NCBI RefSeq assembly: GCF_033958435.1
Contig: NC_134139.1
Coordinates: 203,033,501 to 203,097,500, forward strand
DNA length: 64,000 nucleotides
Direction: 5' to 3'
Source of the DNA: Carettochelys insculpta
Lineage: Eukaryota; Chordata; Testudines; Carettochelyidae
Positions 13,131 to 25,337 of this stretch are shown here, piece by piece. How positions within the stretch are numbered: the stretch's first letter is position 1; each line of letters opens with the position of its first letter. Position numbers and translations under genes: made by a program. The notes below the pieces were generated by a model. The model was not told the origin of the DNA. It searched no databases and worked only from the letters and a program-made list of their open reading frames with translations.

Positions 13131-13309
13131 ATCCCTATCATTATAGGATTTTCATAGGATCCTCTAAGTAAACATTTTCTGCTTAGTTCTCTTACCTCAA
13201 ACCTCAACTGTACTGCAATTTTTGTAGGTGGAAGAGACATGGAATTGCCATCTGCCCAATGCTGATTCACAATCAATGGCATACTAGGACACTCAGCATA
13301 TTCCAGAGA

Positions 13310-13545
13310 ACAGAGCACTGGACTGGAAATAAAGAAGCCTGAATTCTCCTCCTAGTTCTATCATTGACCTGTCAGATAATCTCCATGCCTCAGCTGCCCC
13401 TCCCACCCTTTGTCTTATATTTCAGTTGTAGTTTATCTACATGTGTTTTAACATGGTTTGTACAGCACCTGGCACCATGAGCATCAGATCTTGGCTGGCG
13501 CTTTTATGTGCCACTTGAATGCAAATAAAATATTAAGAATAAAAA
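13310..13545 (+). repeat. MIR/CORE-SINE-like repeat
   Basis: AGAGCACTGGACTGGAAATA near the start, followed by a decayed 'gaattctcctcctagttct' region and a tail 'gtacagcacctggcaccatgagcatcagatc...' ending in AT-rich sequence. This order matches fossil tRNA-derived CORE-SINEs. Divergent. Confidence 0.55.
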
Positions 13546-14754
13546 TGTAAGCTAAGTGACGAGCCATGACTGATTTCTATCTATACTTCCAAACAACGGC
13601 AGCAACCTCTCAGATGCAGCTACGTGATGCGGGTGACTGATATACAGCAGCTCAGTGTAATATCACTGTGGATGACCCAGTAAAAAAAAACAAAAAAACA
13701 AAAAACCCTCAGATCACCTTCTCCTGACAGCCTGAGAATCACAGATCCCCTTCCAGAAACAAAGCCCTCGCTAAGCACAGAACATGTGGAAGGAAGAAAT
13801 CAGGCCCAGCCTCTTAAATAACTGCCTTGAGTTTCAGGACAACATGGCAGGAGAAAACGCTGATTTCAGAACACTCCCTAGGACCCGGTTGTCAGAAAAC
13901 ACCATTGTACTGGCATATGCCTGCTTTGCATTCTGCCACGCTACGCTGTACGCCTACAATGAAGGATCCCACCTAAATGCCTCATTCTTCAAGTCCCTCC
14001 TCCTCAGCATAGCACCCCGGCGGTCTTGATCCCCCATATCAGTAGAAGTAGGGCTAATATATTTGCACAGAACCCCCCCCAAAGGATAACTTTTTGCTTT
14101 CTTGGTCCATCAGCACCTTGGCAGCATGTGCCTCGACTCTTACATACTCTGTACAGCAACGTGCACAATGACAGTGCATCACAAACATCCACTCACTCAT
14201 CCACTTGGACACCCAGACAAGTGCCTGCACGCTGCTGGTGCGCCTACATTCAAATAAACCACCTGCCGCCAACCTGGGCAGCTGACTCAGGCTTGGGCTG
14301 CAGGCCTGTAAAATTGCAGGGTGGGCACTCAGGTTCAAGCTGAAGACCAAGCTCTGAGACCATCATCTAGCCCAGGCTCCAGCCTGAGACATGAGTGTCT
14401 ACGCTCCAATTGGGCAGCCCTGAGGCATGAGCCTGCTGATGTGGCCTAGCCTCAGGGGTTTCACTGCAGCACGGACACACTATTTTGTGCACATGGGTAC
14501 AATTTCGTCGCAGCTCGGCTACCTTTGAAAACAGTGGTTGTGCCTCGGTGTGGGAATGTACAAGTCCTTCATTTCTATGATCCTATGTATGGAAGCCAGC
14601 CTTAGGGTAAGTGCCATCTTAATGCTTTTGTGACGTCACCACCGGAAGCCAGAAATACCTTCTATTTGAGGAGGAACCTGGTGTTCCAGACCTTGTCGAT
14701 GGCCTTGTGTTTATGGTGTGGGATCGCAATCCAGAAGACCTGTACAATGAATGT

Positions 14755-15005
14755 TCCTGGCTCTGCCACAGACTCCCTTTGTGGCCTTGGGCAAGTCACT
14801 TCATCTTTCTGGGTCCCAGATTCTCATGTGTAAAATGCAGATGATCAAAACATCCTTCTCCCACCCTTTGTTCACTTCCTTGTCCCTATAGACAGTAAAC
14901 TCTCTGGAGCACTGACCTCACTAAGTCTATGTCTAGCACCTAGCACAATCAAGCTCCAGTCTCATGTTAATGTCTTGAGGAGTTATTGCAATACCAGTAA
15001 TGTTT
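14755..15005 (+). repeat. MIR/CORE-SINE-like repeat
   Basis: GGCTCTGCCACAGACTCCC, CTTGGGCAAGTCACTTCATC and TGTAAAATGCAGATGAT occur in the order expected of MIR. A tail 'gtaaactctctggagcactgacc...cacctagcacaatcaagctcc' follows. Confidence 0.7.
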
Positions 15006-15094
15006 AAAACCCCTCCATCGCACCTGCTGACTGAAGATCTTAAGGCATTTTACATGAACTGCTGAATTTAGCATGGAAAGAAACACAGGGGTTG

Positions 15095-15215
15095 GAGTGC
15101 ATCATCATTTCCATTTTACAGCTGGGGAAACTGAGGCACGAAGGGAGAAGGGGCCTGCCCAAGGTCTCTCAGGCAGCCTGTGGCAGAGCCAGAAGCACTC
15201 TATACAGCACAGCGC
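15095..15215 (-). repeat. MIR/CORE-SINE-like repeat, reverse orientation
   Basis: Plus strand CATTTTACAGCTGGGGAAAC, TGAGGCACGAAGGGAGAAG, CCCAAGGTCTCTCAGGC and GGCAGAGCCAGAAGC are the reverse complement of the MIR core and 5' part. Confidence 0.75.
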
Positions 15216-15219
15216 AAGA

Positions 15220-16440
15220 GATGTTCTCTCCACTCCTAACTAATTCATATACTTTGGGGTAATGTGCTGGCTTTCAGATCTAATCCCTTAACTGGGTTGT
15301 AGAATCCTCCCCCTTCAGCAAAGTAGTTTCAGATACTGGTTTCCAGCCTATTATTCCAAAGGATTAGCTGACAGAACGAGACACCAGGGCCATCTCAAGT
15401 GCGTGCAAGCTTTTTCCTTCCCTCGTTTGGAGTCATCCAGAATTCTTGGGCGTCTCAGCTAAAGTAGAAGTATCAGTTCAAGCACCTGTTCACCTTTTCC
15501 AAGATGGCATATGCAGAATTCTTCCAGGAGAAGTGTCAGAGCATCCCAACTAAGCACTTAAATTAATGGTCTTAAATGCAAAATTGCATTAAATGCAGCT
15601 CTTTAGCTCTTCATCTTGAGAAGCCCTACCTCAGAGATATGAAAGGAACACATTCCAACAACCCACTGTTTTTCATCTTAACGCACTAGTCACATTCCCC
15701 TCTTCTGGTAGCACTACACTAACATTGCTGACAATCTAAGCATAAAGAAGGAGATGAGATGAGACAGATACAGACACACACTGGGGACACAAGAAAACTA
15801 TGAGACAATATTGGTCAAGATAAGCAGCAGCAGCAGTCACAGCACATTAATAATGATAAGCAATTTAGGGTTCAGTTCACCAGTAATTTTATAGATTCCA
15901 AGACATCTTAAGCCCCCTCTACACTACAAAGATCAGCCACATCAAAGGACTTGGTTACAACACAACTGTCCTGCAACACGGACAAAACCCAGTTCTCTCT
16001 TGCAGCATAAACAGGGCTGAACTATTTTAATTGGGTTCTGCAAATTGCGCCTTGACTTCCTGCAGTCCAGAGGCACCCCCTAAGTCCCACTGACGTCTAC
16101 GGGAGCTGCAGGTGCTCAGTACTCTTTGAAAAATGAAACAGGTCAGTGGTTTTTGACCATGTCAAGAGAATCATTTTGTAACCAGATCCCCCACCACAGC
16201 TGATTCGCTATTGCAGAGAGGACCGCAGATGTATTTGCAGAAACCCCAATGCCTGGGAATTTCACAGCGTAAGAGACATTGCTTTGGAGGCAAGCCTTGC
16301 TTTTCTTGGGCTTTATGCACCTTGGCTTTGGTACGGAGAAAATGTGATGACCATACAGGGAGCTTTACAGCTTCTTCTAGCTATTTCCTGGAGTGGCACT
16401 GGACTCCACAGCCTCCTGGTCTGCCTCTGAGCAGAGTACC
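15220..16440. other. Intron stretch, nothing recognised
   Basis: No terminus, protein block or hairpin found by eye. Confidence 0.5.
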
Positions 16441-16445
16441 TAGGA

Positions 16446-16834
16446 CAGGGGTGGCCAACCCACGGCTCTCAAGCTGCATGCAGCTCCTGCCCAGAGCCAC
16501 TCACCCAGACTGCTCACCGTTGGTCTGTGAACAAGCCCCAGCACCTGGAGGGAGACACACATGGCTGCATCAGCAGCAGCGAGTCCCAGGCACTGCTTTA
16601 GAGCAGTGGGGGGGAGGGGGCGCCTGGCTGGCTTGGGCTGGGGGGAAGATTGGGTTAGAGCAGGGGAGCTGGGATTGCCTGGCTCTGTGGGACGGGATAG
16701 CATTGAGCCATGTATTAAATATTTATCTATCGATAGTTATACAGATAGATACAAATGAATATGTAATATGTGGCTCTCTGCACTCTATCCACAGTTATTT
16801 GGGCTCTTAGTCTCTACCTGATAGGCCAGCCCTG
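16446..16834. mobile_element. hAT-type non-autonomous element
   Basis: 389 bp from CAGGGGTGGCCAACC to GGCCAGCCCTG; the termini are inverted repeats with a few mismatches. Flanking 8-mers ACCTAGGA (16438-16445) and GGCTAGTA (16835-16842) agree at 5 of 8 positions, compatible with an old 8-bp target duplication. An open frame of about 200 codons runs across it (16211-16810, plus strand) with no recognisable protein and is treated as chance. Confidence 0.65.
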
Positions 16835-16842
16835 GGCTAGTA

Positions 16843-18190
16843 TTACCAGAGGGGAGGGGAGGAAAGATCAGGGTCAGAAAAGGAAATTCAACAGGGAAAC
16901 GTCGGTGTCCAGAGTGAATGAGGTCAGGCTCCTCGGAGGGACGGAAGCTAACCCTGAAATGGGCCAGGCACCGCGAGAGGGAACGTATGTTTGGATGCCG
17001 CAACGCACATGAGGCCGGGCAGGAGATAAGCACAGGTGCTCAAGGAAGAGACAGCACAGCAAGTCAGTGGGAACAGATTTTCCACAGCGGACGGGGAACT
17101 TTTGCACATTCACCAGAACAGGGCACCCAGCAGCCGTCAGTGCTCCCAGCCAGGTTGTCTTCATCTTACATCCCGTCCCCACTGAGGCTCTGTCCTTCCT
17201 ACACTGTGTTTGATGCAGTGGACTAGGGGCACAGTGTCATCTCCAGCATTCAGCAGTGGAAAGGGAGCAGGAGCCTACAGGAGTAAAAAATAAACATTCC
17301 TGGCTAGGCGCCGTTATTCGACAGCTGACAACGGGATGGCAATCTGCTGAAGCAGCACGGTGCAGGAGAATGGGGTGGGGGACTGAGCAAGCCACAAACT
17401 AGGGTAGTATCTGGTACACAGGAGGGGCAGCAGTCTGAACATGCTGGCATTTCCCACCGGATTTTAAGCAAGGTAAGTGCTTCAGTCCCCCTTTCACTAT
17501 GAGGTTTCCTGTTCTTACACCATAATCTCTTTATTCTGTAGCTCTTCTCTGTTAACCAGCATTGACTACATGAGTTGAGATCAGTGAGCCTGTGATTTAA
17601 CTGAACAGTAGTTTTTGATGGTCTAATAGAGAAGCACAAGGCCTTTAGAAATAGGGCCGGGGGAAGACCACAGCATTTTCCTCTGTCTGTGGCCTTAGTT
17701 CAGCTACCCATTGCGGTCACAGTTTGAGGAACTGGATTAGACCCTCTGCATAGAGATGTTTGCCTCAAAACACCTTACACATACAAAAATAAACAAAGGA
17801 AGTGAGTTCACTTGTCTGTTGCATCGACAGAAGCCTGCTTCCTTCCAGGCCGACATGCCAGTGGATAGGGCTGAGATTATGTACTTGTCTGATTTCCAGC
17901 ATGATCATCCTGATCCGTATCAGTCAATCTTGTGATTCCCCCTCCCTGCGTACGATTAACAACAGGGCGAAGCTGGCCTAGGAGAGAGGGCCTAACAAGC
18001 TAGCAAACGGGAGTCTGAAGGAGGGAGACGTAATATAATCGCTATGACTAGGAAAGGCCACATCACCAGTGCCAACACTGCTTCTGTCTCCTTCACTTGC
18101 ACCGAGATTCACACAAAGACCTTGTCCTGGATGCCTCTCTGTAGATCCTGGTGTGGATCTGCAGACTGTGCCCTGCATTTCCACTCTCAA
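16843..18190. other. Intron stretch, nothing recognised
   Basis: Several 80-110 codon frames overlap on opposite strands; none resembles a known protein. Confidence 0.5.
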
Positions 18191-18194
18191 AGCC

Positions 18195-18300
18195 AGGCCT
18201 GGGGGACTGTCCAGTTTGAAAGGTGTTGCCTGGTAGAATCTCTCAGAAATCAGGTGGGAGAGCTGCAAGAAGAGGTGGCTAGACTGAGGAGCATCCGTGC
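18195..18300 (+). pseudogene. LINE ORF1-like coiled-coil fragment
   Basis: The plus strand encodes ERCCLVESLRNQVGELQEEV followed by ARLRSIR, a heptad-like leucine pattern (L-x6-L type). Short blocks of this sort are found in ORF1 proteins of sauropsid LINEs. Fragmentary and in the opposite orientation to the DIRS/Ty3-like remnant beside it. It could be a chance frame. Confidence 0.4.
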
Positions 18301-18311
18301 CCCTGAGGAAT

Positions 18312-18345
18312 GCCTTGGCCGTCTTCATATGGAGACGGCCAAGGC
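18312..18345. repeat. Perfect 13-bp inverted repeat with 8-nt loop
   Basis: GCCTTGGCCGTCT at 18312-18324 and its exact complement AGACGGCCAAGGC at 18333-18345, loop TCATATGG. GC-rich stem. Not associated with a recognised element terminus. Confidence 0.85.
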
Positions 18346-18458
18346 TGAAGAAACTATCCAGCCATCGGAGCTGCTGTCACACAACCAGGGGAGAAGATGA
18401 CAGCACTCTCTACGCTTAGCAGTGTCCATTACTAGGAAGTTGGGGTTGTGGGGGTGCA

Positions 18459-18749
18459 TCAACAAATGTTCATTGCCCTGGGATGGGATAAAGTCCGTCT
18501 CTCATTCCTATGGGCTGTAGGAAGGGCAGAACCAGGGGTATGCCAAACCGTTTTAGCCGTAGTGACAACTGTTTTGATTATGAGCAGAGCTACCCTGGTG
18601 AGGCCTGCAGAGGACAAAATGTCCATGACAGGGTCCATTTCATCCCAGACCTGTTCCGTTTGCACCCCCAAGCTTTGGGCCACTCTCCTAAGGAGCTGTT
18701 GAAAAGCCCTGCCATCCTCCAACACAGGTGAGGCCGATGAACCCGCCAC
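18459..18749 (-). pseudogene. Gag-like ORF1, distal block
   Basis: Minus-strand frame with FQQLLRRVAQSLGVQTEQVW, PVMDILSSAGLTRVALL and AKTVWHTPGSALPTAHR in order. This matches the pattern (LLRRVA.LG, VDILS...RVALP, AKxxWxTP) of the C-terminal gag-like region of the same reptile retrotransposon group. Downstream the frame shifts; recognisable words continue in other frames to about 18.4 kb. Same strand as the frame at 19601-20242, so very likely the same insertion. Confidence 0.55.
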
Positions 18750-19600
18750 CGCCTCATCCAGGGAGGAAGAAGACGACAGCCCTTATGCCTCCATTTGGAG
18801 AGGAAGAGCGGTAGTGAACTGCTCAGGCATTTGGCCCTCCACAGAAATTATGGGCAAACCGGGGTGCACCGTAGGCAGTGCTGGCATAGGCACCGGCTGG
18901 CCAGAAAGCCCCACAACAGGTGGCACAAACGGCACCATTACCACTCCCTGCACTTGAATCGGTGCCAGCGCCTGGACTGGTGCCTGCTCCATTGGCATCG
19001 GAGGTACAATTATGGATGCCGCCGGTACCGAAGGGGTCCAGTTCCGCTGCAACGGTGCCAACAATGGTGCTGAGGTCGATGCCGACAGGGTAGACCCAAG
19101 GTGGCTCCACGATGACTGCCGCTTCCTGTCTCTGTTCTGGTTGTGAGGCACCCAGTGACGCCGACGGTGCCAAGCGTGGGATCGGCAGGACCCCAGCACC
19201 ACTAAAGGCACTCCAATGGCCTGGACTTACACCTTGTGAAATACCCACGGGGTCCAGAAGGGCCACTGTTGAGTCGTCTCCGAGGCTGTTGGCCAACCCA
19301 TATCGTCCGAGCGATGACTACGGTGCCTGTGACGGCTATGGTGAGACCTTCTCGGGTTCCCACTCCGTCCGGAGCTCAGTAGAAGGAGTCCGACTCCAAT
19401 TCAGAGGCAGATGACCACGGCGGGGCCACTGGAGTTGGCTCTGATGTGCACACTGAGAGCGATGCCAAAGCATAGGACACCTGAAACTGGCCCACTGTCT
19501 GCTGTGTCAGCACCAGAGCGCTCGGCACTGGATACGGTGTCGGTGATGGCACTGATGTGAGCACAGGGGTTGGTGCCAGTGTCACGTCCATGAGCCCCGA

Positions 19601-20242
19601 TCACTCCATTTCAGTGCTACGGCGCCTGTCCTCCTTAGATGGAGGAGGGCCCAGCACCATCGTCTGAAGAAGTCCTTGTGCCACTTGAAACGTCTCCAGC
19701 ATTGAGGGCAAGTGCAACGCCTGTGGACTCCCACTCCGCATTGGCATCAATGTACACACCTCCTGCCATTTGACAGTGTGCGCCGGAGCCTTGGACTTGA
19801 GGCCGACCCACTTTGACTTCAGCAAGTGATGCCTCTCATGCCTCTGACTCTTCTTCGGCACCAGAGATTGACTCCTACGGCGCTGGGAAGGCGACGGTGC
19901 CTGCACCTGCTCCTGGTGCCGAGAGTCCTCGGGCAGCAACATGGTCGACGGCGCTGGTGCATTTTGAACCGAGGAGGCTCCACTCTCTGCTCCTGCTGGA
20001 GACCCTTGAGGCTTAAGAGCCACCTCCATTAAGAGGACTTTAAGGCATTGGGCCCTATCTTTCAAAGTTCTGGGCTTAAATGCCTTACAAATTGAACAGT
20101 GATCATGTAAGTGTCCTTCCCCCAAGCAACTCAAACAGGCTGAATGGGGGTCACGTTTGGGCATACATTTGTTGCATTTTGAACAAGTCCTAAAGCCCAG
20201 GGAGCCAGGCATTCCCCAGCACCAAGGCACCGAGGGGGACAA
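19601..20242 (-). pseudogene. Cysteine-rich gag-like ORF1, N-terminal part (213 codons)
   Basis: Open for 213 codons. Residues 20-52 contain C20-x2-C23, H33-x2-C36-x2-C39-x4-H44-x4-C49-x2-C52, a dense metal-binding-like cluster (CSKC, HSACLSCLGEGH, CSIC). A basic, proline/serine-rich stretch follows (about 110-150: SQRRRSQ, PKKSQRHERHH). Cluster spacing and the HxxCLxCLGExH signature resemble ORF1 proteins of DIRS/Ty3-type elements abundant in reptiles. Function in such elements would be nucleic-acid binding and particle formation; here it is a relic. The frame ends where the element degenerates. Not a host zinc-finger gene as far as I can tell. Confidence 0.6.
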
Positions 20243-20599
20243 AAAGCCCTGCCTCGGCTTTTAGTTAAAGCACTAAGATTAACTATCAAATCCTAAAACT
20301 ATTTACACTTCTTCATGAACTATTTACACTACAATAGACGACTAGCTTATGATTTGAACAGAGGAAGCAAGAGCTCCAACAACCGGCAGCACAGTGAGAA
20401 GGAACTGAGCGGGCGGGTGGGGAGGGGTGCTGGGCGGTGCGTACGTAGGTTGCTGTATCGGCACCACTCCAGGGGGCACCGCACCAACCCTATGGCTACT
20501 GGCTAGGGCAAAAAGCTTCCGGCGACTAGGTGTGTGCTAGCGCACACCCAATTTGGAATGGACATGAGCAGTCACTCGAAGAACTGACTAGAATCTTGT

Positions 20600-21430
20600 C
20601 TTTGCCTAAGAGGATTACATTTTTTTCACTCCACATGAAGAGTTTTGCACAGGGAGCCACATGTACAGAAAAATTCAAGCTCCTTAAAATTGAAAAGGGA
20701 AATGTTTCTATGAAAATAGAAATCTGCATAGCAGATATTGCTGGAGATTCTCATGGGAGCATCATCACAGGTCTGCACAAGGGCCAAGTAAGGGTAGTCA
20801 GCCAACAACAAACACTGTGGGAGACCAGAAGCATGCTCAGCAGTCAGCAGGGGATGTATTACCACTGCAAGGGCAGCACAAGTTAACCAAGAACAGGCAT
20901 CTAAAAGAGCCTACCTTAGGATAAGGTTTTACTATTGCTTTAGATGTAAATTACAGCTGAATTATGCAAGGCAAGATATCAGATTCTGAACAGTCTCTTG
21001 AAAATGACTTTTACTTCTTTGCAATGACCAAGATATTGCAAACTTTGCAAACATTTTCAGCTTTGTATGGAGGGGGAAAAAGTCAATTTATTCATATTCT
21101 CTCTCCCTTCTCTTTATCTCTATCAAAGTAATGCCCAGAATCCAACCGTGCTCTGAGTTACACAAACAGAGTTAGGAAGAGCAATTATGCATCTGGGTTC
21201 AAGGAGAGCTGAGAAGCAATGACGTTTGAGAAGGAAAATGGCAGAATACAAGGAAAAGATAGTTAATTCATAGTGAAGGAAGACTGACATGATCATGTAA
21301 CTCCCTCCAGAGGAACTCAATGGCCTGGGAGCCAATGCAGAGCAAGCAGTTGTTGGGCACGGCTAGGTCTGATGTTGCAGTGGGAATTATCAGGCAATCG
21401 TGGTGCAGAACCTGTACAAGTAGTCAGCAA
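20600..21430. other. Intron stretch, nothing recognised
   Basis: Frames of up to 118 codons are present without family resemblance. Confidence 0.5.
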
Positions 21431-21440
21431 GCAAGCTGAT

Positions 21441-21775
21441 GCCTGAGAGGCTTGAAAGGGGTGACCTAAGTGACCAAGATGTGGACGAACCATGGTCCAA
21501 CCCTCAGCTTAGTGTAATTCCCAGACTTTCTGAGAGTGCAACCCAGTCCCTCATCCAGGTCATTAATAAAAATGTTGGACAACACCGGCCCCAGCACCGA
21601 GCTTTGGAGCTCTCCGTGTGAAACCAACCACCATCCAGAAACTGAGCCACTGACCACTACCCATTAGGCTTGACCATCAAGCCAGTTTTCTATCCATCTT
21701 ACAATCCATGTATCCAACCCACATTTATGGGCAAGAATGTTGGGGGAGACTGTATCAAAAGTTTGCAACTAATCT
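21441..21775 (-). pseudogene. CR1 LINE reverse transcriptase fragment
   Basis: Minus strand encodes VSGWWLVSHGELQSSVLGPV followed by LSNIFINDLDEGLGCTLRKS and NYTKL. These correspond to the CR1 reverse transcriptase block with motif B (GVPQGSVLGP type, here decayed) and motif C (FADDT type, here NYTKL preceded by KSG, so the catalytic Asp pair is lost). No complete frame; non-functional. Confidence 0.75.
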
Positions 21776-21779
21776 CATT

Positions 21780-23850
21780 TGTTTACCAGTGGCTGAAAAT
21801 TGACAAATGTTTGGGTTTTAGTTTTTCATTGAAAATGCTCAAACCTTTCAGCAAAAATGCAGATCTCTTTGCAACGTTTTATGGGGACCAAAAAAACCAA
21901 ACAATCTTGATTAGCACTAGGTGATGGTACTCCCTGTCCCACACGGGGTCTGCAAGGGTAAAATACAGTAAGGACTGTGAGGCACCCCAACGCTGCAGCA
22001 ATGGGGGGGGTCACGTAAGAAATATGTATAACAGAGATGGTGGGACTGGAAGACTCAGAAAGACAAGGTGGTGAGATCAGAGTGAAGTGGTGGCTGGAGA
22101 GAACACATGGCCATGAGCCATAATCCTTTCCTGAGTTCCCTGGGAAGAGAGGTACAGCCTTTTGTGGTGTCTATGTAGAACTGTCTGGCACAATACAGCT
22201 CTTAGACGATATTTCTACTTTTGAAGCAATTGCGACGGTGACAAAATATACATCTGCAATTTCCCTAATGCAGAGCTTTGATTTTTAGTTAATTAAAATC
22301 AGATGTAATAGACTCTGGTGCGCCCATCGATCAAAAGCTTGACAGAAAGCCATGCCATTAATTAGTACCCAACATGGAATTCATTAATCCAGTAAATCCA
22401 ATAAGAAAGAACAACCAGCATAAAAATAAGCCAGTGGAGAGACGGTTTTCTGTGTGCACCAACAAGTGCAGGGCTCATAAAATGATTTAAATGGCAGCAA
22501 GATGAAAAAAGGACAACTGCAAGCAGGTGTGGGGGAGCAGCTTGTTAATATAAAAGGAAGTGTGACAAATTGTCTCACAGGGGCCCCAATGTGCTGATCA
22601 AACTGCTGAGCCTGCCTAACTGCCCTCTAGGATTCACCACCACCACTGGCTAGAAGGTCTGGTCCCTCACCTTACAAGGCACAGAGCTGGGGTTACTGCC
22701 CCTCAGCAGCACCCCACAGATACTGATACAGCTGAGCTCTAGGGCCCTGACAGCATCCAGTAATACAATTGTCAAAAGTGACCAACACCCCAGAGGAATC
22801 CACCTTACTCTGCATAAAAATGTACAAACAGAAAGCTCAAAAAGATGTTTGCCTCCTTTATCAGGGAAAGAGATATGCACAGAGGTGGCTCCCCCTGCCC
22901 CACACCCCAGGTAACAATTATTTACATTGGGCTTGGTAATAAATAATTTTTATTAAGAACAAAAAGTAGGATTTAAGTGATTACACAGGAAAACAGATCA
23001 AAGTAAGTTAAGCCAAAATAAACAAAACATGCGCATTACACCTAGGACACTAAGAGAAACTGTTACAAAACATATTCTCACCCTAGTTCGTATCTCAGAT
23101 GGCTTTCACTAGAAATGCTAGATGAATAAGGTTTACACTTCGTATTTCTCATTTCACACACAAATAACATATACACATTCAGAAGACTGTAGCTTTTAAA
23201 ATGGTATGTCACACACTGCATTTTGCCTAAAGCGTCTTCGAGTTATGCATATTCATAAGCTAATTTTCATAAAGCATGAGGGGCTCTGTGACAGGCCACT
23301 TGAGACTGTAAATGCTACATGAACACATAAAGGGAAGGTCGGGGTGGGATGTTTTATCTCTGTCTTTCAGCTGCCGTCCAGCCTCCCAGAAGGGAACATC
23401 CACAGAAGAGAGATTCCAGGAGCTTCTCTGAGTGACCCAGAGGAGGTAGAAGTAAGAGAAGGAGCCCCTGTCCAGAACATGGCACTGGCTGCCCAGGCAG
23501 TAAAAGAGCTGGGCCTGCAGCCGCACTTCTCAATTGTCATTCTTCATTCCCCTCCCAAAAACTTAAGTGGCAGAATTATTCTTCTCCTCATTCACTGCCA
23601 CCTCCTAGGGATGGGAGGAGCCAGAGTAGTGCAGTGTGTGACGGTAGTAGGAGTGTGACTAGCATCAGGTGAATGGAGATGGCAGAGGGTCTTTTCCAAA
23701 ATCTGGGTGTTGGGGCAAGGAGTATGGTGTGGAGTCCCACTTTAAGACCTGGACTCAGGAAGCCATTTGGGGGTGTGGGTGGGGCCTCAGGCTTGGGGCG
23801 GGGGTTGAGTTGCAGGAGTGTGATGGCCACCACATTCATTTTGTAATAGG
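21780..23850. other. Intron stretch, nothing recognised
   Basis: Moderately AT-rich; no element ends identified. Confidence 0.5.
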
Positions 23851-23854
23851 CCAC

Positions 23855-23935
23855 AAGTGTGACTGCCACAACTACAGAGGCATCTCTCTACTGAGCATCA
23901 CAGGCAAAGCATTTGCCCGTGTCATATGGAGATGG
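23855..23935 (+). pseudogene. LINE reverse transcriptase scrap
   Basis: About 25 codons, CDCHNYRGISLLSITGKAFA followed by RVI. This is the conserved block around 'NYRGISLLSxxGKxFxRV' of EN-RT LINEs, seen intact in the element at 26256-28733. It is joined directly to unrelated repeat sequence (AAAAATTAGAGGGAACATT), so only a sliver remains. Confidence 0.7.
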
Positions 23936-24004
23936 TGTCGCATATCACCTCCAGACGGATGCACATAAATTTCATTCTGCTCAATGGTGGGAAAAATTAG
24001 AGGG

Positions 24005-24280
24005 AACATTGGTCAGGACCCCAAAGTGACTTAGACTTCCTAGGGCCCAAGCCCCACCGCCTGGAGCTGAATCTGAAGTCCAAAGGCTTCAGCGCTGGGC
24101 TGTAGGGGCTCAGGATAAAGGCCTCCTCCTAGGACATAAGCCCAGGGCTTCAGCTTTGGCCCCCTCTGCCCAGGGAAGCAGGGCTGAGGCAGGCTTTAGC
24201 TCTGGTCCCACGCTTCTGGGATCACAGTAATTTTTGTTGACAGAAGGGGGTCGCTGTGCAACAAATTTTGAGAGCCCCTG
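24005..24280. mobile_element. hAT-type element, one end recognised
   Basis: The right terminus reads TTTTGAGAGCCCCTG followed by TTCTAGTA (24281-24288), an 8-mer of the nTCTAGAn type seen beside other hAT copies here. The interior is rich in GGCTTCAG / CTGAAGCC words like 6784-7060. The left terminus was not found; the start is approximate. Confidence 0.5.
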
Positions 24281-25337
24281 TTCTAGTACATCAAGTTCTT
24301 TATGTTAATTACCTACATACCCATACATAGCTCCCTTCCGTCACCCTGTAAGGCGGCCAGAAAATGAAACTATCTGTACTGCTCTCTTCACTGTGGTTGG
24401 AATTTCAATTAGCAGGAATTCCAGCCAATAACCTTTAGTGAAGAGCAAGGACACCAAGGAAGCCTTGGAGATTCAGATGCCTCCGGAGGGCCTTTTCCAG
24501 TGACCTTCCTTTTTGCTTAACTAGGTAACCTTCTGTTTATCTAACCCACATTTTTCACATCCTGATTACAGGACCCCCTCCCAACTCTCAAAGTCAAACA
24601 AGAGACTCCCATTGACTTCAACTGGTTGCTGGGAACAAAGGAGAAGGAAGAATTAGACTGTCTCTCCTGTCTGCTGAGCACATCTGCACAGATCACAGAA
24701 CTTTCAGGTTCAGTATGACTGACACTCTGGTTAGACTAGCCGGGGAGGTGGTACATCAGGACCGAGATGCACTGGTAGAACTGCTTGTGCCAAGCAGCAC
24801 CTGCCTGAAACCACAGCACTCAGGTACTCCTGTGACAGGGTATTAGAACAGGCACCAGCACCACTCATGGGCCTTCGTGAGTAACAGATTACCAGGAAAT
24901 ATTACAGGGAAGTAAACAACTCCGGGGTTGAGAATTTTTTGGTCTGTTGCTCCTGGAGTCAAGTAGCAATTTGATCTATGAAATGAAACCATGCGTGGAA
25001 AACTCACTACACCATGAGGCATAGAAGTTGGAAATACCAATGCAAGGAACACAAGGCGAGATCCTCTGCTGCTGTAAATCAACACAGCTACGCTTACAAC
25101 AATGGAGCTAAGCTGACTTTTCACCATCTAAGGATGCAGCCCTCCTTTTCCAAGCCTTTCAACATTGCAGATCAACAGTTTGCTGTATGGCCAATGTAAA
25201 CCACTCACAAATCATGAGTGTCCCTCTCCCCCAAACACACACTCCCGCCAAAATATGACTGGCTTCAATATCAAGAAATTTAAAAATTAGTGCATTTGGG
25301 CACATTATATATACCCTCTGGTTTTTAAGCCATTAGA

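Larger units (their letters stand above)
18300..20590 (-). mobile_element. Decayed retrotransposon with DIRS- or Ty3-like ORF1 (gag-like)
   Basis: A minus-strand remnant holding two recognisable protein blocks: a cysteine-rich N-terminal frame (19601-20242) and a distal helical block (18459-18749). Between them a proline/alanine/glycine-rich region is broken into several frames. The 5' flank (20243-20590) ends near a CTCGAAG / ATGGACATGAGC motif that I associate with the start of these elements in turtles. No reverse transcriptase, integrase or recombinase frame is present, so DIRS and Ty3 origins cannot be told apart here. Confidence 0.6.

Noticed and set aside
16211..16810. 199-codon plus-strand open frame
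   Set aside because: Overlaps a hAT element with clear termini, has no known domain and no splice or promoter support.
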